Of a stretch of 64,000 nucleotides of DNA, positions 24,063 through 37,050 are shown in pieces; within the stretch, counting starts at the first letter, position 1; every line of letters starts with the position of its first letter. The position numbers and the translations under genes are program-made. The notes under the pieces are model-generated. The model did not search any database, was not told the DNA's origin, and saw only the letters and a list, made by a program, of their open reading frames with translations. The stretch is from Marinibacterium sp050389775 (lineage in GTDB: Bacteria; Pseudomonadota; Alphaproteobacteria; Rhodobacterales; Rhodobacteraceae). The stretch covers positions 2,542,001 through 2,606,000 of the forward strand of contig NZ_CP177144.1 in assembly GCF_050389775.1 (NCBI RefSeq). Direction: 5' to 3'.

Positions 24063-24923
24063 ATGGACCTTATCCTGAACATTGCGGTCGATGGCATCGC
24101 CTACGGCATGATCCTCTTCATGATCGCCGTCGGCCTGTCGGTGACCATGGGGCTGATGCGGGTGGTGAACCTGGCCCACGGGGGCTTTGCCCTGATCGGC
24201 GGCGCGCTGGCCCATTGGCTGGGCACCGACCTGGGCCTGGGCTTTGCCGCGGCGGCGCTGCTGGCCATCGCCGGCACGATCCTGGTGGCCCTGCCGCTCG
24301 AACGTCTCGTCTATCGCCGGATCTACGGCTTCGGCGAATTGCAACAGGTGCTGGCCACCATCGGCCTGACCTTCCTGATGATCGCCACGATCAACCTGTG
24401 GCAGGGTTCGACCCTGCTGGCCATCGAACTGCCCGAGGGCCTGCGCCGGTCGATCGACCTGGGCTTTCGCCGGCTGACTGCCCACCGGGCGCTAGTCATC
24501 GTCATGGGCCTTGTCGTGACGCTGGGCCTGTGGTGGCTGCTGGACCGCACGCGTTTCGGCATCCGGCTGCGGGCCTCGGTCGACAATCGCGACACCGCCG
24601 CGTCGCTGGGCATCGTGACCAGCCGCATCTACATGGTGACCTTTGCGCTTGGTGCCGGGCTGGCCGCGCTGGGAGGCATCCTGGGGGCCGAGCTGCTGCC
24701 CATCGATGCCTATTACCCGCTGCGCTACATGGTGCTCTTCCTGATCGTCGTGGCCATCGGCGGCATGGGCTCGATCCTGGGGTCCTTCGCCGCGGCGCTG
24801 GGGATCGGGCTGATCGAGACGGCCAGCCGCTACCTCGTGCCCGACCTGGCCACGATCACCTTCTTCTCGCTTGTCATCCTGTTCCTTGCGGTGCGCCCGC
24901 AGGGGCTGTTGGGGAGGGCCTGA
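24063..24923 (+). CDS. ABC transporter permease, LivH type
   Basis: A 286-residue inner-membrane permease with about eight hydrophobic segments. Family signatures are visible: SVTMGLMRVVNLAHGGFALIG near residues 30-50, and the cytoplasmic coupling region RLRASVDNRDTAASLGI followed by IGGMGSILGSF. It pairs with the LivM-type permease that starts one base after its stop. It forms the substrate channel for the binding protein encoded 54 bases upstream. Confidence 0.88.
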   Translation: MDLILNIAVDGIAYGMILFMIAVGLSVTMGLMRVVNLAHGGFALIGGALAHWLGTDLGLGFAAAALLAIAGTILVALPLERLVYRRIYGFGELQQVLATIGLTFLMIATINLWQGSTLLAIELPEGLRRSIDLGFRRLTAHRALVIVMGLVVTLGLWWLLDRTRFGIRLRASVDNRDTAASLGIVTSRIYMVTFALGAGLAALGGILGAELLPIDAYYPLRYMVLFLIVVAIGGMGSILGSFAAALGIGLIETASRYLVPDLATITFFSLVILFLAVRPQGLLGRA

Positions 24924-24924
24924 C

Positions 24925-25878
24925 ATGGCGCGCCTGACCGGACCCGTGCTGATGATCGCCCTGGCGGTCGCGGCCTATGTCCTCTTTCCGTTCAACCTGG
25001 CCTTCCTGACCCGGATCGTCATCATGATCCTGCTGGTCCTGTCGCTGGACCTGGTGCTGGGCCTGGCCGGCATCGCCACGCTGGGACAGGCGGCAATGTA
25101 CGGGGCCGGGGCCTATGCCGCCGGGCTCTTTGCCATCCATGTCTGGGCCGATCCGCTGGCCGGTCTGGCCGTCGGCGCCCTGGCCGGGGCGGCGCTTGCC
25201 GGGCTGTCGGGGCTGGTGCTGATGCGCACCCAGGGCCTGACCCTGATCATGCTGACCATCGCCGTGGCCCAGATCTGTGCCGAGATTGCCAACCGGGCCC
25301 GCGACCTGACCGGCGGGGCCGACGGGTTGCGCGGCATCCGCATGCAGCCGGTCCTGGGCCGGTGGGACTTCGATTTCATCGGCCAGACGGCCTATTGGTA
25401 TGCCTGTGCCGTGCTGGCCGTGGTCTTTGCCCTGCTGGTGCTGATCTCGCGCTCGCCCTTCGGCCTGTCGCTGCGCGGCATCCACGAAAGCCCCGAACGG
25501 ATGGAGGCCATCGGCGCGCCGATCTACCGGCGCCGGGTGCTGGCCTATGCCATCGGCGGGGCGATCGCCGGGGTGGCCGGGGCGCTGACCGCCCAGATCA
25601 CCCAGCTGGTCAGCCTGGAGACCTTTGCCTTTGCGCTGTCGGCCGAGGCGCTGATCATGCTGATCCTGGGCGGGACCGGCCGGCTGTACGGCGCGGTGAT
25701 CGGCACGGTGATCTTCATGACCGTCCATCACACGGCGGCGGCCAATGATCCGTTCAACTGGCTCTTTGTCATCGGGGCGATGGTCCTGGCGGTGGTGTTC
25801 TTCCTGCCGTCCGGCCTGATCGCCCTGCCCACGGCCTTGGGCCGTCTGTTCCGGGGAGGTCGCCATGCAGGGTCTTGA
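24925..25878 (+). CDS. ABC transporter permease, LivM type
   Basis: A 317-residue inner-membrane permease with LivM features: LVLSLDLVLGLAGIATLGQAA near residues 37-56, and the coupling loop LRGIHESPERMEAIG. The ATG at 24925 follows GGGGAGGG placed inside the end of livH. Its last 14 bases overlap the next gene, showing translational coupling. A longer in-frame start upstream would overlap livH and lacks family similarity. Confidence 0.88.
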   Translation: MARLTGPVLMIALAVAAYVLFPFNLAFLTRIVIMILLVLSLDLVLGLAGIATLGQAAMYGAGAYAAGLFAIHVWADPLAGLAVGALAGAALAGLSGLVLMRTQGLTLIMLTIAVAQICAEIANRARDLTGGADGLRGIRMQPVLGRWDFDFIGQTAYWYACAVLAVVFALLVLISRSPFGLSLRGIHESPERMEAIGAPIYRRRVLAYAIGGAIAGVAGALTAQITQLVSLETFAFALSAEALIMLILGGTGRLYGAVIGTVIFMTVHHTAAANDPFNWLFVIGAMVLAVVFFLPSGLIALPTALGRLFRGGRHAGS

Positions 25879-26611
25879 GGTTCGTGGCCTGTCCAAGCAT
25901 TTCGGCGGGCTGGTCGTGTCGGAGAACATCGATTTCGACCTGCCGCCGGGCGCGCGCAAGGCGCTGATCGGGCCCAATGGCGCGGGCAAGAGCACCTTTG
26001 CCAACCTGGTCACCGGCATCCTCGCCCCGTCGGGTGGCACGATCCGCTTTGACGGGCGCGACATCGCCGGGCTGAACGAGGCGCAGCGGGTCAGGCTGGG
26101 CATCGCCAAGACGTTCCAGATCACCACGCTGTTCCCGCGCCTGACCGTGCGCGAGAACCTGCGCCTGCCGATCCTCGAACGCGAGGGGCTGGGGTTCCGC
26201 ATGTTCCGCCCGGCCGGTGGAGACCCGGGGATCGAGGCCGAGGTCGCCGCGCTGATCGCCCAGTTCGGCCTGGATGCGCTGGCCGACCGGCCGGTGCTGG
26301 ACCTGGCCTATGGCCAGCAGCGGCTGGTGGAAATGGCGCTGACGCTGGCGCTGAAACCGCGGGTGCTGATCCTGGACGAACCGGCGGCCGGGGTGCCGTC
26401 GAGCGAGACCCACCTGATCACCGATGCCATCGACCGGCTGCCCGACGACCTGGCCGTGCTGGTGATCGAACATGACATGGACCTGGTGTTCAAGGTCGCC
26501 CGATCGATTGTCGTGCTGGTGCAGGGGCGCATCCTGACCGAAGGCACGCCGCAGCAGATCGCGGCCCATGCGCAGGTGCGCGAACTCTACCTGGGAGGCG
26601 GACATGGCTGA
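25865..26611 (+). CDS. ABC transporter ATPase, LivG type
   Basis: A 248-residue cytoplasmic ATPase. Walker A is GPNGAGKST near residue 37-45, Walker B is VLILDEPAAGVPSSE, and the signature region is unusual for the family in reading DLAYGQQRLVE in place of LSYGQQR. The switch histidine is in VIEHDMDLV. LivG proteins with AGV after DEP in place of AGL/M occur but are less common. It works as a heterodimer with the LivF-type ATPase whose start lies 8 bases inside this gene. Confidence 0.88.
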   Translation: MQGLEVRGLSKHFGGLVVSENIDFDLPPGARKALIGPNGAGKSTFANLVTGILAPSGGTIRFDGRDIAGLNEAQRVRLGIAKTFQITTLFPRLTVRENLRLPILEREGLGFRMFRPAGGDPGIEAEVAALIAQFGLDALADRPVLDLAYGQQRLVEMALTLALKPRVLILDEPAAGVPSSETHLITDAIDRLPDDLAVLVIEHDMDLVFKVARSIVVLVQGRILTEGTPQQIAAHAQVRELYLGGGHG

Positions 26612-27314
26612 GCCGGTTCTGGAACTTGACGGGGTCACCGCCGGATACGGGCCGACCCATGTGCTGCGGGGCATCGACCTGGCCGTTGCTCCGGGCGAAC
26701 GGCTGGCCGTGATCGGGCGCAACGGGGCGGGCAAGACAACCCTGCTGAACACGGTGATGGGGCTGACCCGGATGCATGCCGGCACGGTCCGCCTGCGGGG
26801 CCAGCCGCTGGGCCGCCTGCCACCCTACCGGCGCAATGCGCTGGGGCTGGGGCTGGTGCCGCAGACCCGGGACATCTTTCCGTCGCTGACCGTCGAGGAA
26901 AACCTGCTGGCCGCGATGCGCGGCGATGCCACGCTGGACGAGGCCTATGCGCTGTTCCCCCGGCTGAAGGAACGGCGGCGCAACGGCGGCACCCAGCTGT
27001 CGGGCGGCGAACAGCAGATGCTGGCCATTGCCCGGACGCTGATGACCCGGCCCGGGGTCATCCTGCTCGACGAGCCGTTGGAAGGCCTGGCCCCGGTGAT
27101 CTGCGACCAGCTGATGGCCGTGTTCGAAGACCTGGCCGCGGACGGGCGCCGGGCGGTGGTGCTGGTGGAACAACATGCCGAGGCCGCCCTGGCCTTTGCC
27201 ACCCGCGCGGTGCTGATGGTCGGCGGCACGATCGTGCACGACGGGCCGGCCCGCGCCTTGCGGGACGACCCCGGGCTGCTGCACCGCCACGTCGGCCTGG
27301 CGCTGGCCGATTGA
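26604..27314 (+). CDS. ABC transporter ATPase, LivF type
   Basis: A 236-residue ATPase. Walker A is GRNGAGKTT, the signature is LSGGEQQMLAIAR, Walker B is GVILLDEPLEGLAP and the switch histidine is in LVEQHAEA, which is the usual Q-H pair of LivF. The ATG at 26604 has a GGAGG site within the upstream gene. It completes the importer. Fifteen bases separate it from the P450 gene, so importer and oxygenase belong to one transcript. Confidence 0.88.
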   Translation: MAEPVLELDGVTAGYGPTHVLRGIDLAVAPGERLAVIGRNGAGKTTLLNTVMGLTRMHAGTVRLRGQPLGRLPPYRRNALGLGLVPQTRDIFPSLTVEENLLAAMRGDATLDEAYALFPRLKERRRNGGTQLSGGEQQMLAIARTLMTRPGVILLDEPLEGLAPVICDQLMAVFEDLAADGRRAVVLVEQHAEAALAFATRAVLMVGGTIVHDGPARALRDDPGLLHRHVGLALAD

Positions 27315-27329
27315 TCAAGGAGGAGAGAG

Positions 27330-28577
27330 ATGACGCTCATCGAAGGGCACAGGCCCATCACCCCGGCGGATGGCATCCCGGTCTGGGATGTCGATCCGTA
27401 TGATGCCGATATCCTGCGCGATCCGGCCGGCTATTACGGCCGCCTGCGCGAGCTGGGCGAGGTGGTCTATATCCCGCGCTACAGCGTGCTGGCCGTCGGC
27501 CGGTACGAGACCACGCGAAAGGTCTTCAGCGACCACGACAACTTCCTGTCCTCGCGCGGGGTCGGGCTGAACGATTTCAAGCTCGAAGATCCCTGGCGCC
27601 CGCCGTCGATCATCCTGGAAGTCGATCCGCCCGATCACACGCGCACGCGCAAGGTCATGTCGCGGGCGCTGTCGCCCCGGGTGGTCAAGACCTTCGGCGA
27701 TCTCTTCCGCAGCGCGGCCGAGGCCATTGTCGACGACCTGCTGAAAGTTGGCACCTTCGAGGCGGTGACCGACCTGGCCGAGCGCTTTCCGACAACGGTG
27801 TTCCCCCGGGCCGTGGGCATGCGCGACGTCAACGCCCGCCACCTGGTCGATTACGGGGCCATGGTCTTCAACGCCGTGGGGCCGGACAATGCCCTGCGCC
27901 GGGCGGCGATGGCCCATGCCGGCGAGATCGTGCCCTGGATCACCGCCGCCTGCGCCCGCGACCGGCTGTCGGACGACGGGCTGGGCGCCATGGTCTATGC
28001 CGCCGCCGACAGCGGCGAGATCACCGAGGCCGAGGCGGGCATGCTGGTGCGGTCCTTCCTGTCGGCCGGGGTCGACACGACGGTCACCGGGATCGGCAAC
28101 GCTCTGTGGTGCTTCTCGCGCCATCCCGACCAATGGGAGCGGCTGAAACAGGACCGGTCGCTGATCCGCCCGGCCTTCGAGGAGGTGCTGCGGATGACCT
28201 CGCCGGTGCATACCTTCGGGCGCACCGCCGGCCGGGCGACCGAGATCGCCGGCCACCCGGTCGAGGAAGGCACCAAGGTGCTCTGCGTGCTGGGCGCGGC
28301 CAATGGCGATCCGGCCAAGTGGCCCGAGCCCGAGGCCTTTCGCATCGACCGCCGGCCCGTCGGCCACCTGGCCTTTGGCGCGGGCATCCACGGCTGTGTC
28401 GGCCAGAACATCGCCCGGGGCGAGCTGGAGGCCATCCTCGGCGCGCTGCTGGACCGGGTCGACCGCATCGAACCGGCCGGCCCGGCGGTCTGGCGCCCCA
28501 ACAACGCGATCCGCGCGCTGGACAAGCTGCCGGTGACGCTGGTCCCCAAGTATGGAGAGAGCCCATGGTCAAGGTGA
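27330..28577 (+). CDS. Cytochrome P450, CYP199A-like (para-substituted benzoate oxidation)
   Basis: A 415-residue soluble class I P450. Haem ligand C356 lies in FGAGIHGCVGQ; ExxR is E285-R288; the I-helix acid-alcohol pair D249/T250 is in AGVDTT. The stretch SSRGVGLNDFKLEDPWRPPS matches the CYP199A family of Rhodopseudomonas palustris nearly residue for residue. Aligning by eye, the residues reported to hold the substrate carboxylate in CYP199A4 (R92, S95, R243, S244, S247) correspond to R90, S93, R241, S242 and S245 here, all kept. F182 and F298 also appear kept (F180, F296), but F185 is valine (V183), which would enlarge the pocket. CYP199A enzymes O-demethylate 4-methoxybenzoate. The start follows GGAGGAGAG. 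Numbering comparison is from memory of the family. Confidence 0.9.
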   Translation: MTLIEGHRPITPADGIPVWDVDPYDADILRDPAGYYGRLRELGEVVYIPRYSVLAVGRYETTRKVFSDHDNFLSSRGVGLNDFKLEDPWRPPSIILEVDPPDHTRTRKVMSRALSPRVVKTFGDLFRSAAEAIVDDLLKVGTFEAVTDLAERFPTTVFPRAVGMRDVNARHLVDYGAMVFNAVGPDNALRRAAMAHAGEIVPWITAACARDRLSDDGLGAMVYAAADSGEITEAEAGMLVRSFLSAGVDTTVTGIGNALWCFSRHPDQWERLKQDRSLIRPAFEEVLRMTSPVHTFGRTAGRATEIAGHPVEEGTKVLCVLGAANGDPAKWPEPEAFRIDRRPVGHLAFGAGIHGCVGQNIARGELEAILGALLDRVDRIEPAGPAVWRPNNAIRALDKLPVTLVPKYGESPWSR

Positions 28578-28888
28578 CCTTTATCGCCCATGACGGCGAA
28601 ACAACCCATGTCGAGGCCGAGCCCGGCGACACGGTCATGAGCGTGGCGATTGCCGAGGGGATCGACGGCATCGTCGCGGAATGCGGCGGGTCGATGATGT
28701 GCGCGACGTGCCATTGTTACGTCGACGACGGCTGGGCCGACCGGACCGGCCCGCGGATGGACGGCGAGGACGACATGCTGGACAGCGCCGTCTGCGAGGT
28801 GACCCCGGCCTCGCGCCTGTCCTGCCAGATCCGCCTGACCGAGGCGCTGGACGGGCTGGTCGTGCGCCTGCCGGAGGACCAGGTGTGA
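28565..28888 (+). CDS. [2Fe-2S] ferredoxin, palustrisredoxin-like
   Basis: A 107-residue ferredoxin that passes electrons from the reductase downstream to the P450 upstream. The cluster ligands are the C-x5-C-x2-C motif in AECGGSMMCATCHCY (residues about 39-53) and a fourth cysteine in LSCQIRL near residue 87. A GEDDMLD segment, typical of the vertebrate/putidaredoxin type, provides acidic contacts for P450 docking. It starts inside the last 13 bases of the P450 gene with GGAGAG as ribosome site. Confidence 0.92.
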   Translation: MVKVTFIAHDGETTHVEAEPGDTVMSVAIAEGIDGIVAECGGSMMCATCHCYVDDGWADRTGPRMDGEDDMLDSAVCEVTPASRLSCQIRLTEALDGLVVRLPEDQV

Positions 28889-30084
28889 CGGACGGCCATG
28901 TCGTGATCATCGGGGCCGGGCAGGGCGGCACCCAGGCGGCGATCTCGCTGCGCCAGGAGGGCCATGCCGGGCCGATCACCCTGATCGGCGAGGAACCCGG
29001 GCTGCCCTACCAGCGCCCGCCGCTGTCCAAGGCCTTTCTCAAGACCGGCGAGGCCGGCAAGCTGGCCCTGCGCCCCGGCCATTTCTTCGCCAAGAAGGAC
29101 ATCACGCTGCGCACCGGCCTTCGGGTGGGCGCCATCGACCGGGCGGCCCGGCGGGTGCGGCTGGATGCGGCGGAAGGGCCGGATGGGGGCCGCGAGCTGG
29201 GCTATGACCACCTCATCCTGGCGACCGGCACGCGCAACCTGGTGCCGCCGATCCCGGGCATTTCGCGAGCCCTGGGGCTGCGCACGCTCGACGATGCCCG
29301 GGCCCTGCGCCGGGCGCTCGACCGGCCCCGGCGGGTGGCGGTGATCGGCGGCGGCTTCATCGGGTTGGAATTTGCCGCCGTTGCCCGGGCCCTGGGCCAT
29401 GAGGTCACCGTGGCCGAGGCCGCGCCCCGGCTGATGGCCCGCGTGGTCTCGCCCGAGATGTCCAGCGCCTTTGCCACGCTGCACCGGGGGCTGGGCACCG
29501 GGCTGGTTCTGGGGCAGCCGGTGGCCGAGGTCACCGACGGGGGCATTCTGCTGGCCGATGGCACGGCCATTGCCGCCGACCTTGTCGTGCTGGCTGCCGG
29601 GGTGCGGCCCAACACCGAACTGTCCGAGGCCGCAGGCCTGCCGGTCGACAATGGCATCCGTGTCGATGCCCGGCTGCGCACCGCCGATCCGGCCATCCAT
29701 GCCCTGGGCGATTGCGCGGCCTTTCCCGATCCGGTCAGCGGCCGGCCCGTGCGGCTGGAAAGCGTGCAGGCCGCCACCGATCACGCCCGGTCCATCGCAC
29801 GCGCGATTGCCGGTTCCGGGGGAGCGGAGTATGCGGCGGTGCCCTGGTTCTGGTCCGACCAGGCCGATTGGAAACTGCAGATCGCCGGGCTGGCCCGACC
29901 GGAGGACGACAGCCTGGCCCTGACCGACAAGCTGGTCCTGCGCTTCCGCGCGGATCAGCTGGTTGCCGTCGAAACGATCAACGACGCCCGCACCCACATG
30001 GCGGCGCGCCGTCTGCTGGCCCCGGGGCAGGCCCCGGCCCGTGACAAGCTGGCGGCCAGGGATTATGACCTGACCACGTTTTGA
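28885..30084 (+). CDS. Ferredoxin reductase, NADH-dependent FAD protein
   Basis: A 399-residue flavoprotein of the putidaredoxin/palustrisredoxin reductase family. The FAD dinucleotide fold is VVIIGAGQGGTQAA at the start, the NADH fold is VAVIGGGFIGLEFAA near residues 150-165, and the second FAD motif is IHALGDCAAF. The C-terminal reductase domain keeps WFWSDQADWKLQIAG. The start is GTG at 28885, overlapping the ferredoxin stop by 4 bases, with GGAGGA upstream. It completes a self-contained class I P450 system. Confidence 0.91.
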   Translation: MTDGHVVIIGAGQGGTQAAISLRQEGHAGPITLIGEEPGLPYQRPPLSKAFLKTGEAGKLALRPGHFFAKKDITLRTGLRVGAIDRAARRVRLDAAEGPDGGRELGYDHLILATGTRNLVPPIPGISRALGLRTLDDARALRRALDRPRRVAVIGGGFIGLEFAAVARALGHEVTVAEAAPRLMARVVSPEMSSAFATLHRGLGTGLVLGQPVAEVTDGGILLADGTAIAADLVVLAAGVRPNTELSEAAGLPVDNGIRVDARLRTADPAIHALGDCAAFPDPVSGRPVRLESVQAATDHARSIARAIAGSGGAEYAAVPWFWSDQADWKLQIAGLARPEDDSLALTDKLVLRFRADQLVAVETINDARTHMAARRLLAPGQAPARDKLAARDYDLTTF

Positions 30085-30102
30085 CGGAAGGACAGGCGCA
30101 AC

Positions 30103-30591
30103 GTGACCGCATTGCCCCAGGATCGCATTTCCAGCCCGACACGCCTGCGCGACGGGCAGCAGATACTGGATATCGATCACTATGCGCCGTTCCTGCTGAA
30201 CGCCGTCAGCAATGCCTGGCAGCGCCAGACCTCGGCGATCTACCGGGCCCGCTTTGGGCTGGGCATCGTCGATTGGCGGGTGCTGGCGATGCTCAACATC
30301 GAACCCGAGATCACGGCCAACCGGGTCTGCGAGGTGATCCGCCTGGACAAGGCCGCGGTCAGCCGCTCGCTCAAGCTGCTGCATGAACGTGCGCTGGTGG
30401 CCTATGCGGCCTCGGCCACCGATCCGCGCAAGCGCCGGTGGTGGCTGACCGACAAGGGCCAGGCCATCCATGCCGAGATCCTGGCCATCGCGCTGGAATG
30501 TGAAGCCGGCATGCTGGCCGGCATTCCGGCCGACCGGCTGGACATCTTCCTGTCGGTCATGCGCGACATGCTGGCAAATCTCGACAAGTGA
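30103..30591 (+). CDS. MarR family regulator of the P450-transporter operon
   Basis: A 162-residue winged-helix regulator. The DNA-binding part is NRVCEVIRLDKAAVSRSLKLLHERALV (residues about 75-100), followed by the wing DPRKRRWWLTDKG. Start is GTG at 30103 with GGAAGGA upstream, 18 bases after the reductase gene. As the last gene of the operon and the only regulator nearby, it is the best candidate for binding the paired GTTGA-N4-TCAAC sites at 22551 and 22589. MarR proteins near aromatic-acid genes often respond to the acid or its CoA ester. Confidence 0.88.
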   Translation: MTALPQDRISSPTRLRDGQQILDIDHYAPFLLNAVSNAWQRQTSAIYRARFGLGIVDWRVLAMLNIEPEITANRVCEVIRLDKAAVSRSLKLLHERALVAYAASATDPRKRRWWLTDKGQAIHAEILAIALECEAGMLAGIPADRLDIFLSVMRDMLANLDK

Positions 30592-30592
30592 T

Positions 30593-30616
30593 CCCCTGGG
30601 GCGCGCGGCCCCGGGG
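30593..30616 (+). terminator. Hairpin terminator after MarR gene
   Basis: A GC-rich stem (CCCCTGGGGC at 30593-30602 with GCCCCGGGG at 30608-30616, one G-T pair) starts two bases after the stop codon. Confidence 0.55.
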
Positions 30617-31092
30617 CCGTTCGCCCGATGGGGCAACAATCCGCCCCTTGGCCGCCCGGGGGCGGCTGTCGTCACATGGCTGTCACGCTTTCATGGCGAT
30701 CTTGGCGGGGCAGGGGGGGGGCAAATCACCCGCTGCGCGCGGGGATTCTCCCGCATCTGGCCCCGAAAACGGCAGGGCAGGGGCAAAGCCCCCCGGGCCG
30801 GCCCACGAAGACGAGTGTTTTTGCACTCTTTTTCTACGCGTTATCAGGCACTTGCCCGGTAACCATGAAAAAAGTCGTCCCAAATCCAAAAAACAGCTTG
30901 CGGGTGTTGGGCGGTATCCGTAAAAGCCCCTTCACCGGCGGCGCTGAGGCGCCACACGGTAGCCCGGACGGAACGAGGCGCGGCGCTGAGAGGCGAGGTT
31001 GCTGAGGGAAGCGAGGGGAAAATCAGAGGCATTTACGGGCGGGCGCGCCGAGAAGATAGGGCGCACTGGTCTGGTTTTTGTCTCTACGCTGT
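30617..31092. other. Region upstream of the rRNA promoter
   Basis: No gene is supported in these 476 bases. A run of nine G lies at 30713-30721, a plausible length-variable site. The sequence becomes richer in A and T towards the rRNA operon. Confidence 0.45.
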
Positions 31093-31122
31093 TTGACATT
31101 GTCGGTATCTGAAGAGATATGC
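31093..31122 (+). promoter_or_regulatory. Putative rRNA operon promoter
   Basis: TTGACA at 31093-31098 is a perfect -35 box; GATATG or ATATGC at 31116-31122 follows after 17 or 18 bases. It lies 290 bases before 16S rRNA, in the low-GC leader. The -10 box is imperfect. Confidence 0.45.
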
Positions 31123-31381
31123 GGGCGGTTTGGTTCATTCGATGGATCAGACTTCTGTATATCAACGCTTCTAGGGCTTCGGCCCGATGATGAAGTGTCA
31201 GCTTCACTGTTTGTATGGACTTTCGGTTTCTGATGAAACCTGAAGCACAGACAGACAGATGACTTTCAATACGTGTCCTTCCTTAGCCGGGTGGACATAG
31301 GGATCAGCCCCCAAAGCGGATCCTGAAGTATTGAAGATGTGCAGAGGTTCGAACGTCAAGGATAGCAACGCAAGTTGCTTT

Positions 31382-32846
<1,465 letters not shown>

Positions 32847-32984
32847 GACTTTAGTCAGATTGGTTCGCCAATCTCGTAAGTCACTTAGCATGATCGGTAA
32901 TCAAAACCGGTCACATCATACGGACCAGGCCGTCCTCATATCTCTTCAGACAATCGGGATCCAGCAACGCGCTGGGTTCAGCAA

Positions 32985-33060
32985 GGGGCCTTAGCTCAGC
33001 TGGGAGAGCGCCTGATTTGCATTCAGGAGGTCAGGAGTTCGATCCTCCTAGGCTCCACCA
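32985..33060 (+). tRNA. tRNA-Ala(TGC)
   Basis: A 76-nt tRNA in the 16S-23S spacer with encoded CCA. Anticodon TGC is in CTGATTTGCATTCAG; the acceptor stem GGGGCCT/AGGCTCC has one G-T pair. It is the first spacer tRNA, whereas the usual order has isoleucine first. Confidence 0.96.
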
Positions 33061-33122
33061 AGTTATGGCCCTTGTACAACCACTTATGGGCCCCAACCAA
33101 GCTTGCGAAAGCAAGGTCAGAT

Positions 33123-33199
<77 letters not shown>

Positions 33200-33806
33200 T
33201 CGTCTCTTTTGCGAAGCAAAGGAGAGCGAGTGCGACAGGCTCTTTGCATGGCAAAGATGCCGAGAGGCACTCAGTTGAGGTCAAGCAAAGCATCTTCGGA
33301 TCCCGATAGGCAGACAATGCCGATTAGACCGTCGAGCACTGAGCGATCAGTGTTCCATCGTCCAATCGGACGTCTTTTACATCGTTTAGAGAGAAAAATA
33401 TCAACACTGTTTGATCGCACCGAGTGTGGTGTGGATCTCAGTCGTTCCTCTTCGTGCTCAAGTAGCGCTCCGCGCGGTAGCACATAAGAAGAGGCGGCAG
33501 CCGGACCGAGTGCTTCCTCGCTCGTCCGATTGTATCGCGGCTGAAACGAACAGAGTTGTCCAAGTCAAGTACACTAACCAAGGATCCATTGGATCCTGGG
33601 CATCGCAAGCGAAAGCACGAGTGGCGATGTTCGGGAGTAATGGATCTGGGATAGTATGCTTTTTGGTCCGGAAACAGGGATCGAGGGTTGTTCCAGCTTC
33701 CCATATCGATCGCGATGGATCTTGATCGTTCTACCCGCTACCTTTGGGCACCCATTGCCCTCAAGTAGCAAAGCGGTAGGGCATTATATCATGTCTGTCT
33801 CTTTCT
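33200..33806 (+). other. 16S-23S spacer, distal part
   Basis: 607 bases of low-GC transcribed spacer with no gene. It holds several stems likely used for processing: CTCTTTTGC/GCAAAGGAG at 33204-33225 and a long imperfect hairpin at 33320-33369. The 14 bases at 33807-33820 pair exactly with 36619-36632 across the whole 23S gene. Confidence 0.6.
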
Positions 33807-33809
33807 GGA

Positions 33810-36630
<2,821 letters not shown>

Positions 36631-36811
36631 CCAGTAACAGGCAGACTGTTACCCAAATCAGACCAAATCGCATACACATCACATGATGTACAAAACCTGG
36701 ACAACACGTTGATATTGACTGCAGGCCGCATGTGACATCCTCACATGCGCGCCTGGAACGTCAACGTGCGCCAACGCGCCTTTTGCCATGCAAAAGACGC
36801 TGCCTGGCGCC

Positions 36812-36830
36812 CGTCGCGCAAAGCGCGACG
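36812..36830 (+). other. Hairpin in the 23S-5S spacer
   Basis: CGTCGCGC-AAA-GCGCGACG, a perfect 8-bp stem 15 bases before 5S, followed by TTGGCTTTTT. Probably an RNA processing signal; it resembles a terminator but 5S follows directly. Confidence 0.5.
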
Positions 36831-36844
36831 TTGGCTTTTTACTC

Positions 36845-36962
36845 GGTTTGGTGGCCATAGCGCGAGCAAAACACCCGGTCCCTTCCCGAACCCGGAAGTT
36901 AAGTGCCGCCGCGGCAATGGTACTGCGTCTCAAGACGTGGGAGAGTAGCTCACCGCCAAACC
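36845..36962 (+). rRNA. rrf: 5S ribosomal RNA
   Basis: About 118 nt, bounded by the terminal stem GGTTTGGTGGC / GCCAAACC. The loop B-C segment CCCGAACCCGGAAGTTAAG and the GGGAGAGTAG motif are typical of bacterial 5S rRNA. Confidence 0.93.
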
Positions 36963-37010
36963 TAGCAAAAAGCCAAGCCTCTCAACGATGTAACAATCAA
37001 GATCACAAAC

Positions 37011-37034
37011 GCGCCCCAGCAAGGGGCGCTTTTT
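37011..37034 (+). terminator. rRNA operon terminator
   Basis: GCGCCCC-AGCAA-GGGGCGC followed by five T. A classical intrinsic terminator 49 bases after 5S. Confidence 0.85.
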
Positions 37035-37050
37035 GCGTTCGGGCCTACCC

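Noticed and set aside
30617..31381. Small genes before 16S rRNA
   Set aside because: Open frames here have no ribosome site and no codon bias; the region behaves as rRNA upstream and leader sequence.
33200..33806. Open frames and a possible third spacer tRNA in the 16S-23S spacer
   Set aside because: No further cloverleaf can be drawn. The frames lie in transcribed spacer and have no ribosome sites.
36812..36840. Hairpin plus T tract as a terminator before 5S
   Set aside because: 5S rRNA starts a few bases later and must be co-transcribed; the real terminator with five T follows 5S at 37011. A processing stem is the better reading.
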